Source: Streptomyces sp. B1I3 (lineage in GTDB: Bacteria; Actinomycetota; Actinomycetes; Streptomycetales; Streptomycetaceae). From it: a stretch of DNA of 64,000 nt. The notes below the pieces were generated by a model. It did not search any database. It was not told where the DNA came from and saw only the letters and a list, made by a program, of their open reading frames with translations. The stretch spans positions 4,982,501 through 5,046,500 of the forward strand of contig NZ_JAUSYD010000001.1 of assembly GCF_030816615.1 (NCBI RefSeq), written 5' to 3'. Shown one piece after another: positions 42,509 through 50,706 of this stretch; positions within the stretch are counted from its first letter, which is position 1; every line of letters begins with the position of its first letter. The position numbers and the translations under genes were made by a program.

Positions 42509-44884
42509 GTGGCCGCGCAGGATGCCGCTGTCGATTCGTTGCGGGACCGGGAAATCGGTGTCGAGCAAGAACATCTGGACCGGGTCTACCACCGCCTCGA
42601 AGAGAAGATCCACGAGGCGGAATTTCTCATGCACGACGCCGGCAAACGGGCCCAGGTCGGGACCCCCGGGGCACTCGCCGAACGCGACGCCCAGGTCTTC
42701 CGCGCCGGTGTCCACCTCAACCGGCTGAACAGTGAGTTCGAGGACTTCCTCTTCGGGCGGATCGACCTGCTGCACGGCAAGGACGGCGAGCGCGGCCCGG
42801 ACGGCGCGTTCACCTCCGTCGCACCCGCCGACGACGCCGTACGGGAGGACGGCACCGCCGACATCGCGGAGACGCTCCACATCGGGCGCATAGGAGTCCT
42901 CGACTCCGACTACGCGCCGCTGGTGATCGACTGGCGGGCCCCGGCCGCCGCGCCGTTCTACCGGTCGACGCCCAAGGACCCGGGCAGGGTCGTACGCCGA
43001 CGGGTCATCCGCTCCAAGGGCCGCAGGGTCCTCGGGGTCGAGGACGACCTGATGCGTCCGGAGCTGACGGCGTTCCTGGGAGGCGAGAGCCTCCCGGTCA
43101 TCGGCGACGGCGCCCTGATGGCCGCGCTGGGCCAGGCCCGCAGTCACACCATGCGCGACATCGTCTCCTCCATCCAGGCCGAGCAGGACCTGGTGATCCG
43201 CGCCCCCGCCGCCTCCGTCACGGAGGTGTCCGGAGGGCCCGGCACCGGCAAGACGGCGGTGGCCCTGCACCGGGCCGCGTACCTCCTCTACCAGGACCGG
43301 CGCCGGTACGCGGGCGGCATCCTCGTCGTCTCCCCGACCCCGCTCCTGGTCGCGTACACCGAGGGAGTGCTGCCCTCGCTCGGGGAGGAGGGCCAGGTCG
43401 CCATCCGCGCGGTCGGCTCGCTCTCCGACGAGGCCGCCGGTGCCGAGGGGGCCACCACGTACGACGAGCCCGCCGTCGCCCGGATCAAGGGCTCCTCCCG
43501 GATGCTCCACGTGCTGCGCAAGGCCGCCCGTGGTGCCCTGGAGCAGCCGGCCCCCCGACCCGCCGCCCAGGAGGGTCAGCTCTCCTTCGGCGAGGCGGAG
43601 GGCCCGGCGGAGCAGGGCACCCCGGCCCGGCTGAGGGTGGTGGCCTTCGGCGCCCGGGTCGAACTGGAGGCGGACGAGCTCCGGCGCATCCGGCACAACG
43701 CCCTCGGCGGCACCGCACCCGTCAACCTGCTGCGCCCGCGCGCCCGCAAGCTTCTCCTGGACGCCCTGTGGAGCAAGTCGTCGGGCCGGGGCCGTTACAC
43801 CGACCCCGAGCTGATCGCGGAGCTGCGCTCCTCGTTCGACGAGGACGTCTCCACCGAGCCGGTGTTCCTGGAGTTCCTGAACGCCTGGTGGCCGGAGCTC
43901 ACCCCCCGCCGGGTGCTGGCCGCCATGGCCGACGAGCGGCGGCTGAGCCGGTGGGCGCGCCGGATCCTCAACCAGGGCGAGGTGCGTCGCCTGGCCCGCT
44001 CGCTGAAGCGGCTGGACGAGGACGGCAAGGGTCCCCTCTCCGTCCACGACGTGGCGCTCCTGGACGAGCTGCAGACGCTGCTGGGAACCCCGCACCGCCC
44101 GAAGAGGAAGCGCGAGCTCGACCCGCTGGACCAGCTCACCGGCCTGGACGAGCTGATGCCGCAGCGCGAGGAGACCCAGCGGGAGCGGGCCGAGAGGCTG
44201 GCGGCGGAGCGCACCGAGTACGCGCACGTCATCGTCGACGAGGCGCAGGACCTGACCCCGATGCAGTGGCGCATGGTCGGCCGCCGCGGCCGGCACGCCA
44301 CCTGGACGATCGTCGGCGACGCGGCCCAGTCCTCCTGGTCCGACCCGGACGAGGCGTCCGCGGCCCGTGACGAGGCGCTCGGCAACCGGCCCCGGCGGCA
44401 ATTCACCCTCACGGTGAACTACCGCAACCCGGCGGAGATCGCCGAGCTCGCGGCGAAGGTGCTGGCGCTGGCCATGCCGGGGATGGAGTCCCCGGCGGCG
44501 GTCCGCTCCACGGGGGTGGAACCGCGCTTCGAGACGGTGCGCGCCGGGGATCTGGCCGGGACCGTCCGCGAGGAGGCGCGCAGGCTGCTCGCGGAGGTGG
44601 ACGGCACCGTCGGCGTGGTCGTCGCGATGGACCGCCGTGCCGAGGCCCGTGCCTGGCTCGAGGAGCTCGGCGAGCGGGTGGTGGCGCTGGGCAGCCTGGA
44701 GGCGAAGGGCCTGGAGTACGACGCCACGGTGGTCGTCTCGCCCGCGGAGATCGCGGACGAGTCGCCGGCGGGGCTGCGGGTGCTGTACGTGGCGCTCACC
44801 CGTGCGACGCAGCAGCTGACCGTGGTCTCCGGCGAACGTGACATGCCGGACGAGCACGGCGTACCGGACCTGCTGAGGGACTGA
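42509..44884 (+). CDS. HelD-like RNA polymerase-associated helicase/ATPase
   Basis: A 791-residue superfamily 1 (UvrD/Rep-like) ATPase with an N-terminal coiled-coil of about 80 residues, Walker A GGPGTGKTAVALH (about residue 245), Walker B VIVDEAQDLTPMQW (about 576) and late motifs VNYRNPAEI, EAKGLEYDATVVVSP and YVALTRAT. The coiled-coil start and the insertion between the two motor halves match HelD, which removes RNA polymerase from stalled or terminated complexes. HelR-type relatives protect against rifamycins; no rifamycin-associated element was seen upstream, so a plain HelD is preferred. The GTG at 42509 follows AAGGGGG by 5 bases. Confidence 0.85.
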   Translation: MAAQDAAVDSLRDREIGVEQEHLDRVYHRLEEKIHEAEFLMHDAGKRAQVGTPGALAERDAQVFRAGVHLNRLNSEFEDFLFGRIDLLHGKDGERGPDGAFTSVAPADDAVREDGTADIAETLHIGRIGVLDSDYAPLVIDWRAPAAAPFYRSTPKDPGRVVRRRVIRSKGRRVLGVEDDLMRPELTAFLGGESLPVIGDGALMAALGQARSHTMRDIVSSIQAEQDLVIRAPAASVTEVSGGPGTGKTAVALHRAAYLLYQDRRRYAGGILVVSPTPLLVAYTEGVLPSLGEEGQVAIRAVGSLSDEAAGAEGATTYDEPAVARIKGSSRMLHVLRKAARGALEQPAPRPAAQEGQLSFGEAEGPAEQGTPARLRVVAFGARVELEADELRRIRHNALGGTAPVNLLRPRARKLLLDALWSKSSGRGRYTDPELIAELRSSFDEDVSTEPVFLEFLNAWWPELTPRRVLAAMADERRLSRWARRILNQGEVRRLARSLKRLDEDGKGPLSVHDVALLDELQTLLGTPHRPKRKRELDPLDQLTGLDELMPQREETQRERAERLAAERTEYAHVIVDEAQDLTPMQWRMVGRRGRHATWTIVGDAAQSSWSDPDEASAARDEALGNRPRRQFTLTVNYRNPAEIAELAAKVLALAMPGMESPAAVRSTGVEPRFETVRAGDLAGTVREEARRLLAEVDGTVGVVVAMDRRAEARAWLEELGERVVALGSLEAKGLEYDATVVVSPAEIADESPAGLRVLYVALTRATQQLTVVSGERDMPDEHGVPDLLRD

Positions 44885-44908
44885 CGGGACTGACGGGACT
44901 GACGGGAC
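44882..44908 (+). repeat. 9-bp tandem repeat at a stop codon
   Basis: Three perfect copies of TGACGGGAC begin at the TGA stop codon of the helicase gene and give stop codons in one frame. Likely slippage; no function inferred. Confidence 0.85.
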
Positions 44909-45034
44909 TGAGGGGGCGGAAGGGCGTGATGGGGCTCAGGGGGCGGGCAGACGGGCGGTTCGCAGTGGCCGGCGACTCTTTTTCGAGTCGGCGCGCCGCA
45001 GGGGAATCACTTTTCCTGGGTCTTTGTTAGCCTG

Positions 45035-45178
45035 GTGTCGGCACCGGCTCGATCCAAGCCCCCGGGCCCAACCTTCGTCGCTTCGAGCGACCACTTGCCG
45101 CGAGGCGAGCATGGCGGGCCGGTGTCACTGAGTGAAAAGACAGACCCGCGTCACCTGATGGTGGCGCGGGTCTGTTTG
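45035..45178 (+). ncRNA. Candidate structured RNA with its own terminator
   Basis: Between the helicase and malic enzyme genes lies a set of nested helices. CACCGGC (45042-45048) pairs with GCCGGTG (45118-45124) and encloses two perfect hairpins: GTCGCT/AGCGAC (45077-45091) and CTTGCC-GCGA-GGCGAG (45094-45109, GNRA loop). The terminator at 45140-45178 follows. TAGCCT (45028-45033) could be its -10. The RNA is either a small regulatory RNA or an attenuator leader for the malic enzyme gene 180 bases downstream. No known riboswitch class was recognised. Confidence 0.6.
45140..45178 (+). terminator. Strong intrinsic terminator of the structured RNA
   Basis: ACAGACCCGCGTCACC (45140-45155) pairs fully, with one U-G, with GGTGGCGCGGGTCTGT (45160-45175) around a TGAT loop and is followed by TTGTG. 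The 16-bp stem and T-rich tail make a clear rho-independent terminator with no gene directly upstream. Confidence 0.88.
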
Positions 45179-45221
45179 TGTTCGAGGCCTGGCCGGGGTT
45201 CCCCGACGAGCCAACTTCTCG

Positions 45222-45246
45222 TATGGTGGAAAACACTTTCCGAAAG
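45222..45246 (+). promoter_or_regulatory. Candidate malic enzyme promoter with downstream palindromes
   Basis: TATGGT (45222-45227) fits a -10 box. Just after it GGAAA-ACAC-TTTCC (45228-45241) and CTTTCCGAAAG (45236-45246) form overlapping dyads at the expected transcription start, a likely repressor position. The 5' leader would be about 125 bases. Confidence 0.4.
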
Positions 45247-45359
45247 GTGGCAGTCATTACCGGCTACCGGTCGGTAGGTGCGACGATTCAGAACGCGCGT
45301 ACGGGACTGCGTCCCACCTGCGCGCCAGCAATGAAGCTAAGGAAAGCGAAGGACTCGCC

Positions 45360-46793
45360 ATGGCAACGGCGCCCAGCGTCTCGTACTCGATGACGGTCAG
45401 GCTGGAGGTGCCCGCGAGCGGCACAGCGGTCTCCCAGCTCACCACGGCCGTGGAGTCCTCCGGCGGTTCGGTCACCGGCCTCGACGTGACCGCCTCCGGC
45501 CACGAGAAGCTGCGGATCGACGTCACCATCGCGGCGTCCTCCACCTCGCACGCGGACGAGATCGTCGAAGGACTGCGCGGTATCGAGGGCGTCGTCCTCG
45601 GCAAGGTCTCCGACCGTACGTTCCTCATGCACCTCGGCGGCAAGATCGAGATGGCGTCCAAGCACCCCATCCGCAACCGTGACGACCTCTCGATGATCTA
45701 CACGCCGGGTGTCGCCCGGGTCTGCATGGCGATCGCCGAGAACCCCGAGGACGCCCGCCGCCTGACCATCAAGCGCAACTCCGTGGCGGTGGTCACGGAC
45801 GGTTCCGCGGTGCTCGGTCTCGGCAACATCGGCCCCAAGGCCGCTCTCCCCGTCATGGAGGGCAAGGCGGCCCTGTTCAAGCGTTTCGCCGGCATCGACG
45901 CCTGGCCGCTTTGCCTGGACACGCAGGACACGGATGCCATCGTCGAGGTCGTCAAGGCGATCGCCCCCGGCTTCGCGGGCATCAACCTCGAGGACATCTC
46001 CGCCCCCCGCTGCTTCGAGATCGAGGCGCGGCTGCGCGAGGCCCTGGACATCCCCGTCTTCCACGACGACCAGCACGGCACGGCGATCGTGGTCCTGGCG
46101 GCCCTGACGAACGCGCTGCGCGTGGTCGGCAAGTCGATCGGCGACGTGCGGGTCGTCATGTCCGGCGCCGGCGCGGCCGGTACGGCCATCCTGAAGCTGC
46201 TCATCGCGGCAGGCGTCAAGCACGCCGTCGTCGCCGACATCCACGGTGTGGTGCACACGGGCCGTGAGGACCTCGTCTCCGCCGACCCCGACTCGCCGCT
46301 GCGCTGGATCGCCGACAACACCAACCCGGAGGGCGTCACGGGCACCCTCAAGGAGGCCGTCGCCGGCGCCGACGTCTTCATCGGCGTCTCCGCCCCCAAC
46401 GTCCTGGACGGCGACGACGTCGCGGCGATGGCGGAGGGTGCGATCGTGTTCGCGCTCGCGAATCCGGACCCCGAGGTTGACCCGGCAATCGCTCGGGAGA
46501 CGGCGGCAGTTGTGGCCACCGGCCGCTCCGACTTCCCGAACCAGATCAACAACGTGCTGGTCTTCCCCGGCGTCTTCCGCGGTCTGCTGGACGCTCAGTC
46601 CCGTACCGTCAACACGGAGATGATGCTCGCCGCCGCGCGTGCCCTCGCCGGTGTGGTCGCCGAGGACGAGGTGAACGCGAACTACATCATCCCGTCGGTC
46701 TTCAACGACAAGGTCGCGGGAGCGGTCGCCGGAGCGGTCCGCGAGGCCGCCAAGGCCGCCGGGGTGGCCGAGGCCGCGCCCGACCCGGCCTAG
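45360..46793 (+). CDS. NAD(P)-dependent malic enzyme with N-terminal ACT-like domain
   Basis: The 477-residue enzyme decarboxylates malate to pyruvate. Residues 1-80 look like an ACT regulatory domain (YSMTVRLEVPASGTAVSQLTTAVESSGG). The catalytic part shows IYTPGVARVC with the active-site Tyr, GKAALFKRFAGIDAWP, NLEDISAPRCFEIE and the nucleotide-binding GAGAAGTAIL. Bacterial NAD-type malic enzymes of this length are usual; S. coelicolor SCO2951 is recalled as the equivalent. GAAGGA precedes the ATG by 6 bases. The TAG stop is shared with the left flank of a MITE-like element, which lies between the gene and its terminator. Confidence 0.95.
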   Translation: MATAPSVSYSMTVRLEVPASGTAVSQLTTAVESSGGSVTGLDVTASGHEKLRIDVTIAASSTSHADEIVEGLRGIEGVVLGKVSDRTFLMHLGGKIEMASKHPIRNRDDLSMIYTPGVARVCMAIAENPEDARRLTIKRNSVAVVTDGSAVLGLGNIGPKAALPVMEGKAALFKRFAGIDAWPLCLDTQDTDAIVEVVKAIAPGFAGINLEDISAPRCFEIEARLREALDIPVFHDDQHGTAIVVLAALTNALRVVGKSIGDVRVVMSGAGAAGTAILKLLIAAGVKHAVVADIHGVVHTGREDLVSADPDSPLRWIADNTNPEGVTGTLKEAVAGADVFIGVSAPNVLDGDDVAAMAEGAIVFALANPDPEVDPAIARETAAVVATGRSDFPNQINNVLVFPGVFRGLLDAQSRTVNTEMMLAAARALAGVVAEDEVNANYIIPSVFNDKVAGAVAGAVREAAKAAGVAEAAPDPA

Positions 46794-46967
46794 GGCGTGT
46801 TTCGAAAGTCCCGCCTGCCCGGGGGCGTCTGGCACGCACGCTCGCCGCGTTGTCGGGATCACCCCGATACACCCGGTATCGAGGCGACCCTCCGCCTTGC
46901 GATCGCACGCACCAGACGCCCCCGGGCCTGCCCTTCGGGCAGACGACGCTACTTTCGAAACACGCCC
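46793..46967. mobile_element. MITE-like palindromic element, copy 2 (malic enzyme 3' end)
   Basis: A 175-bp element with perfect terminal inverted repeats GGGCGTGTTTCGAAAGT / ACTTTCGAAACACGCCC and TA on both sides (46791-46792, 46968-46969). It differs from copy 1 at two positions only (46930 and 46959). Its first base completes the TAG stop codon of the malic enzyme gene. No transposase is encoded; mobilisation in trans by an IS5/IS427-type transposase elsewhere is inferred from the TA duplication and GG/CC ends. Confidence 0.88.
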
Positions 46968-46997
46968 TAGGTCCGGCCCGAAGAGTTCCCGTGCGTC

Positions 46998-47039
46998 ACA
47001 CCGCCGGCGGAGGCCGTGCGCGGCCTCCGCCGGCGGTGT
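46998..47039 (+). terminator. Malic enzyme terminator, displaced by the MITE
   Basis: A perfect 18-bp stem (ACACCGCCGGCGGAGGCC at 46998-47015, complement at 47022-47039, 6-base loop). It probably belonged directly after the malic enzyme stop before the 175-bp element inserted. From here to 47370 no gene was found; the hup promoter must lie in that stretch. Confidence 0.75.
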
Positions 47040-47370
47040 CCTGCCTCACGTCCGGGCTCCGTACGGCGCGTCGCGGGTCGCGGCGTCCCAAACGCCCCTT
47101 TAGGGTGGGCGGGCAGCGAGCCCCACAGGCCCGGCATCCGCTGCGGACCGCTCCAAGAAGTCGACGGAACGTCACCACGGGCAATCAGTGGCGCTTTTCG
47201 TGTGACGTCCGGGGGTTCCGGATTGGCGTTAGCGCCGCAGGTGGGGGCAGGATGCGTATTCGGGCGCGAGGGTCTGACATCAGACCCGGGTCCGGGGACT
47301 GTCAGAGGGCCCTGGCAGCATCGGCTTCGATCTCACGCCTCACAGGCAAGAAGAACACGGGAGTAACAAC

Positions 47371-47652
47371 ATGAACCGCAGTGAGCTGGTGGCCGCCCTG
47401 GCCGACCGTGCCGAGGTGACCCGCAAGGACGCCGACGCCGTTCTGGCCGCCCTCGCCGAGACCGTCGGCGAGATCGTCGCCAAGGGCGACGAGAAGGTCA
47501 CCATCCCCGGCTTCCTGACCTTCGAGCGCACCCACCGTGCCGCTCGCACCGCTCGCAACCCGCAGACCGGCGACCCGATCAACATCCCGGCCGGTTACAG
47601 CGTGAAGGTCTCCGCGGGCTCGAAGCTCAAGGAAGCCGCCAAGGGCAAGTAA
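47371..47652 (+). CDS. hupA: Nucleoid protein HU
   Basis: The 93-residue basic DNA-bending protein matches bacterial HU over its full length: MNRSELVAALADRAEVTRKD helices, the dimer core KVTIPGFLTFERTHRAARTARNPQTGDPI and the DNA-clasping arm, ending in SKLKEAAKGK. It lacks the long Lys/Ala-rich tail of the second Streptomyces HU (HupS), so it is HupA. GGGAG precedes the ATG by 8 bases and a strong terminator follows. Confidence 0.96.
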   Translation: MNRSELVAALADRAEVTRKDADAVLAALAETVGEIVAKGDEKVTIPGFLTFERTHRAARTARNPQTGDPINIPAGYSVKVSAGSKLKEAAKGK

Positions 47653-47666
47653 GGCCCTCAAGGCAT

Positions 47667-47703
47667 CGAAGGGCGGCCGTCCTCTCCGGACGGCCGCCCT
47701 TCG
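47667..47703 (+). terminator. hupA terminator
   Basis: A perfect 16-bp stem (CGAAGGGCGGCCGTCC at 47667-47682, complement at 47688-47703, loop TCTCC) 14 bases after the stop. Confidence 0.8.
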
Positions 47704-48041
47704 GCGTGCCCGGACCCCGGCCGTACCGTGCCGGTCTGCCGGTCTGCCGGCCTGCCGGCCTTCCGGTCTGCCGTGCAGGCGCTGCGACGGGCTCGAGGCG
47801 GGCCGGGAGGCCCGGCGGGCCGCCGAGGGCCCCGGACGGTCGCCACAGGCCCGTGGAGGGGCTCCGGGGCCCTCGTGCACCGGTGTGTGGGCGCCGGCCC
47901 CGGTGGCTCCGCTCTCCGCAGCGCGGACAGCCCGCTGCCCCGGTCCCATGTGCGGGTCCGGGGCAGCGGGCTGCGGTGCGCGGGTGCGCAATGCTGTGTG
48001 CGGCAGCACTGTGCGTACGCCGGAGCGCGTCCGGCGCGGGG
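47704..48041. other. Convergent hupA/murA intergenic region with repeats and murA terminator
   Basis: The gap contains an imperfect tandem repeat of about 8 bases (CCGGTCTG-type, about 47729-47775). For murA on the minus strand there is a perfect 16-bp hairpin (CAGCCCGCTGCCCCGG at 47928-47943, complement at 47958-47973). No coding gene is supported. Confidence 0.6.
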
Positions 48042-49382
48042 TCAGACGAGCGATCCGCCCGGGAGCTCGACCTTGGCGCCGAGTTTCTCGAGCTTGTCCA
48101 TGAAGTTCTCGTAGCCCCGGTTGATCAGGTCGATGCCGTGCACCCGGGACGTGCCCTGGGCCGCCAGCGCGGCGATCAGGTACGAGAAGCCGCCCCGCAG
48201 GTCCGGGATGACCAGGTCGGCGCCCTGGAGCTTCGTGGGCCCGGACACGACCGCCGAGTGCAGGAAGTTCCGCTGCCCGAAGCGGCAGTCGGAGCCCCCG
48301 AGGCACTCGCGGTAGAGCTGGATGTGCGCACCCATCTGGTTGAGCGCCGAGGTGAAGCCGAGCCGCGACTCGTACACCGTCTCGTGGACGATGGACAGGC
48401 CCGTGGCCTGCGTCAGGGCCACCACCAGCGGCTGCTGCCAGTCGGTCTGGAACCCGGGGTGGACGTCCGTCTCCAGGGCGATGGCGTTCAGCGCGCCGCC
48501 CGGGTGCCAGAAGCGGATGCCCTCGTCGTCGATCTCGAAGGCACCGCCGACCCGCCGGTAGGTGTTGAGGAACGTCATCATCGAGCGCTGCTGGGCACCG
48601 CGCACGTAGATGTTGCCCTCGGTCGCGAGCGCGGCCGACGCCCAGGAGGCGGCCTCCAGGCGGTCCGGGATCGCCCGGTGCGTGTAACCGTCGAGCTGGT
48701 CGACACCCGTGATCCGGATGGTCCGGTCGGTGTCCATCGAGATGATCGCGCCCATCTTCTGCAGCACGCAGATGAGGTCCTCGATCTCCGGCTCGACGGC
48801 CGCGTTGGACAGTTCGGTGACGCCCTCGGCGAGGACGGCGGTCAGCAGCACCTGCTCGGTGGAGCCCACCGACGGGTACGGCAGCCTGATCTTCGTACCG
48901 CGCAGTCGCTGCGGGGCCTCCAGATACTGGCCGTCGGCCCGCTTCTCGATGGTCGCGCCGAACTGGCGCAGCACCTCGAAGTGGAAGTCGATCGGCCGGC
49001 CGCCGATGTCGCAGCCGCCCAGCCCGGGGATGAAGGCGTGGCCCAGGCGGTGCAGCAGCGGACCGCAGAAGAGGATCGGGATGCGCGACGAGCCCGCGTG
49101 CGCGTCGATGTCGGCGACGTTCGCGCTCTCGACGTGCGACGGGTCGAGGATGAGTTCGCCCGGTTCGTCACCGGGGCGGACGGTCACGCCGTGCAGCTGC
49201 AGCAGTCCCCGGACCACCCGCACATCGCGGATGTCGGGCACGTTGCGGAGTCGGCTGGGCCCGCTGCCGAGCAGCGCGGCGACCATCGCCTTCGGCACCA
49301 GGTTCTTGGCGCCTCGGACGCGGATCTCGCCCTCCAGCGGGGTGCCGCCGTGGACAAGCAGGACATCGTCTGTGCCGGTCAT
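48042..49382 (-). CDS. murA: UDP-N-acetylglucosamine 1-carboxyvinyltransferase
   Basis: The 446-residue enzyme adds enolpyruvate to UDP-GlcNAc, the first committed step of peptidoglycan synthesis. It has the GAKN motif near residue 24 and the fosfomycin-target Cys124 in GLGGCDIGGRP, so the fosfomycin-insensitive Asp variant of mycobacteria is not present. Conserved late motifs include GFQTDWQQP and DLRGGFSYLIAAL. The ATG at 49382 is taken because the beta strand starts at once; the longer upstream frame overlaps the divergent YqgE region. Confidence 0.96.
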   Translation of the reverse strand: MTGTDDVLLVHGGTPLEGEIRVRGAKNLVPKAMVAALLGSGPSRLRNVPDIRDVRVVRGLLQLHGVTVRPGDEPGELILDPSHVESANVADIDAHAGSSRIPILFCGPLLHRLGHAFIPGLGGCDIGGRPIDFHFEVLRQFGATIEKRADGQYLEAPQRLRGTKIRLPYPSVGSTEQVLLTAVLAEGVTELSNAAVEPEIEDLICVLQKMGAIISMDTDRTIRITGVDQLDGYTHRAIPDRLEAASWASAALATEGNIYVRGAQQRSMMTFLNTYRRVGGAFEIDDEGIRFWHPGGALNAIALETDVHPGFQTDWQQPLVVALTQATGLSIVHETVYESRLGFTSALNQMGAHIQLYRECLGGSDCRFGQRNFLHSAVVSGPTKLQGADLVIPDLRGGFSYLIAALAAQGTSRVHGIDLINRGYENFMDKLEKLGAKVELPGGSLV

Positions 49383-49679
49383 GTATCTCGCGTTCCGGAG
49401 TGGTCGGGCAGGGGGCCTTCGAAGAGGGTAATGGGCCCCCACCCCCCTTCCGTAAGTCACAGGGGGGTGTACGAACGTCATGAATCCGCCACAACACGCT
49501 CTGCGCCGGGAATCTTGCGGAGGGTTACCGTCCGCCAGAAGGCCCCTGGGCGGCCGTCCGCGCGCTCCCCGTGCGCCTGTGCGGCGGCTCGTGCGCCCTG
49601 AGCTGCGCGCGTGTCCGGAACCGTGCCGGGCGCGGCGTCCGGTTCCCGCGGAGGGTGAAGATGCGGGATCATCTCTGCC
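49383..49679. promoter_or_regulatory. Divergent murA/yqgE region
   Basis: The 297-base gap between divergent genes contains a hairpin CACCCCCCT (49440-49448) / AGGGGGGTG (49461-49469) with a 12-base loop. Promoters are not clearly recognisable. No gene was found. Confidence 0.4.
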
Positions 49680-50240
49680 ATGACCGAGGTGTCCTCGCTC
49701 ACAGGGCGACTGCTCGTGGCCACGCCCGCCCTGGCGGATCCGAACTTCGACCGTGCCGTGGTGCTGCTCCTCGACCATGACGAGGAGGGCTCCCTCGGCG
49801 TGGTCCTCAACCGTCCGACCCCGGTCGGCGTCGGTGACATCCTCGCGTCGTGGGCCGGTCTGACCGGTGAGCCGGACGTGGTCTTCCAGGGAGGCCCCGT
49901 CTCGCTCGACTCGGCACTGGGCGTGGCGGTCATCCCCGGTGACGAGGGGCCCCTGGGCTGGCGCCGGGTGCACGGGGCGATCGGCCTGGTGGACCTGGAG
50001 GCGCCCCCCGAGCTGCTGGCCGCGGCGCTCGGGTCGTTGCGGATCTTCGCCGGGTACGCGGGCTGGGGGCCCGGGCAACTGGAGGCGGAGCTCACGGACG
50101 GGGCCTGGTACGTGGTCGAGTCGGAGCCGGGCGATGTGTCGTCGCCGCGCCCGGAAAACCTCTGGCGGGCCGTTCTGCGGCGCCAGCGCAGCGAACTGGC
50201 GATGATCGCGACGTATCCGGACGACCCTTCGCTGAACTGA
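49680..50240 (+). CDS. YqgE/AlgH family protein
   Basis: The 186-residue protein follows the YqgE/AlgH family over its full length: SLTGRLLVATPALADPNFDRAVVLLLDHDEEGSLGVVLNRP at the start and a GYAGWGPGQLEAEL motif near residue 122. The family is widespread and its role is unknown; AlgH was linked to alginate regulation in Pseudomonas. It is divergent from murA and precedes a DUF3039 gene by 30 bases. Confidence 0.92.
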   Translation: MTEVSSLTGRLLVATPALADPNFDRAVVLLLDHDEEGSLGVVLNRPTPVGVGDILASWAGLTGEPDVVFQGGPVSLDSALGVAVIPGDEGPLGWRRVHGAIGLVDLEAPPELLAAALGSLRIFAGYAGWGPGQLEAELTDGAWYVVESEPGDVSSPRPENLWRAVLRRQRSELAMIATYPDDPSLN

Positions 50241-50257
50241 TGCCCGGAGCTTTCAGT

Positions 50258-50263
50258 ACGCTT
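50258..50263 (+). promoter_or_regulatory. Probable -10 of a leaderless DUF3039 gene
   Basis: TACGCT ends 7 bases before the ATG at 50271 and no ribosome-binding site intervenes, so a leaderless transcript is likely. Confidence 0.45.
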
Positions 50264-50270
50264 GGCAGTT

Positions 50271-50570
50271 ATGAGCACTCTTGAGCCCGAGCGCGGGGCA
50301 GGGACGGGCACCCTCGTAGAGCCGACGCCACAGGTGTCGAACGGCGACGGCGACCACGAGCGCTACGCCCATTACGTCCAGAAGGACAAGATCATGGCGA
50401 GCGCCCTGGAGGGCACTCCCGTGGTGGCACTGTGCGGCAAGGTCTGGGTCCCGGGGCGCGACCCCAAGAAATACCCGGTATGTCCCATGTGCAAGGAGAT
50501 CTACGAGTCCATGGGCGCCGGGGGCGACAAGGACAAGGGCAAGGGCGGCAAGGACAGCGGCAAGAAGTAG
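50271..50570 (+). CDS. DUF3039 family small protein
   Basis: The 99-residue protein has a conserved core HERYAHYVQKDKIMASALEG followed by LCGKVWVPGRDPKKYPVCPMCKEIY; the three Cys (with the CPMC pair) could bind a metal. A Lys/Gly-rich tail ends the protein. DUF3039 is an actinobacterial family of unknown function. The TTG at 50262 in the same frame is a weaker start. A strong terminator follows. Confidence 0.85.
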   Translation: MSTLEPERGAGTGTLVEPTPQVSNGDGDHERYAHYVQKDKIMASALEGTPVVALCGKVWVPGRDPKKYPVCPMCKEIYESMGAGGDKDKGKGGKDSGKK

Positions 50571-50599
50571 TCCACACCTGTTGTCACCGTCCGGGCCAT

Positions 50600-50640
50600 G
50601 ACCCCCGGGGCGCGCTTCGCTGCGCGCCCCGGGGGTCTTT
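50600..50640 (+). terminator. Terminator after the DUF3039 gene
   Basis: A perfect 16-bp stem (GACCCCCGGGGCGCGC at 50600-50615, complement at 50622-50637, loop TTCGCT) followed by TTT. Confidence 0.88.
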
Positions 50641-50706
50641 CGTGTGTCCGGGGACGGCCGGGCCCGTGCGGGCGGGCGTTGCACGGGGCGCTTCGGGTGG
50701 TCACAG

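Noticed and set aside
47729..47775. A CRISPR-like array
   Set aside because: The repeats are short, directly tandem and lack unique spacers.
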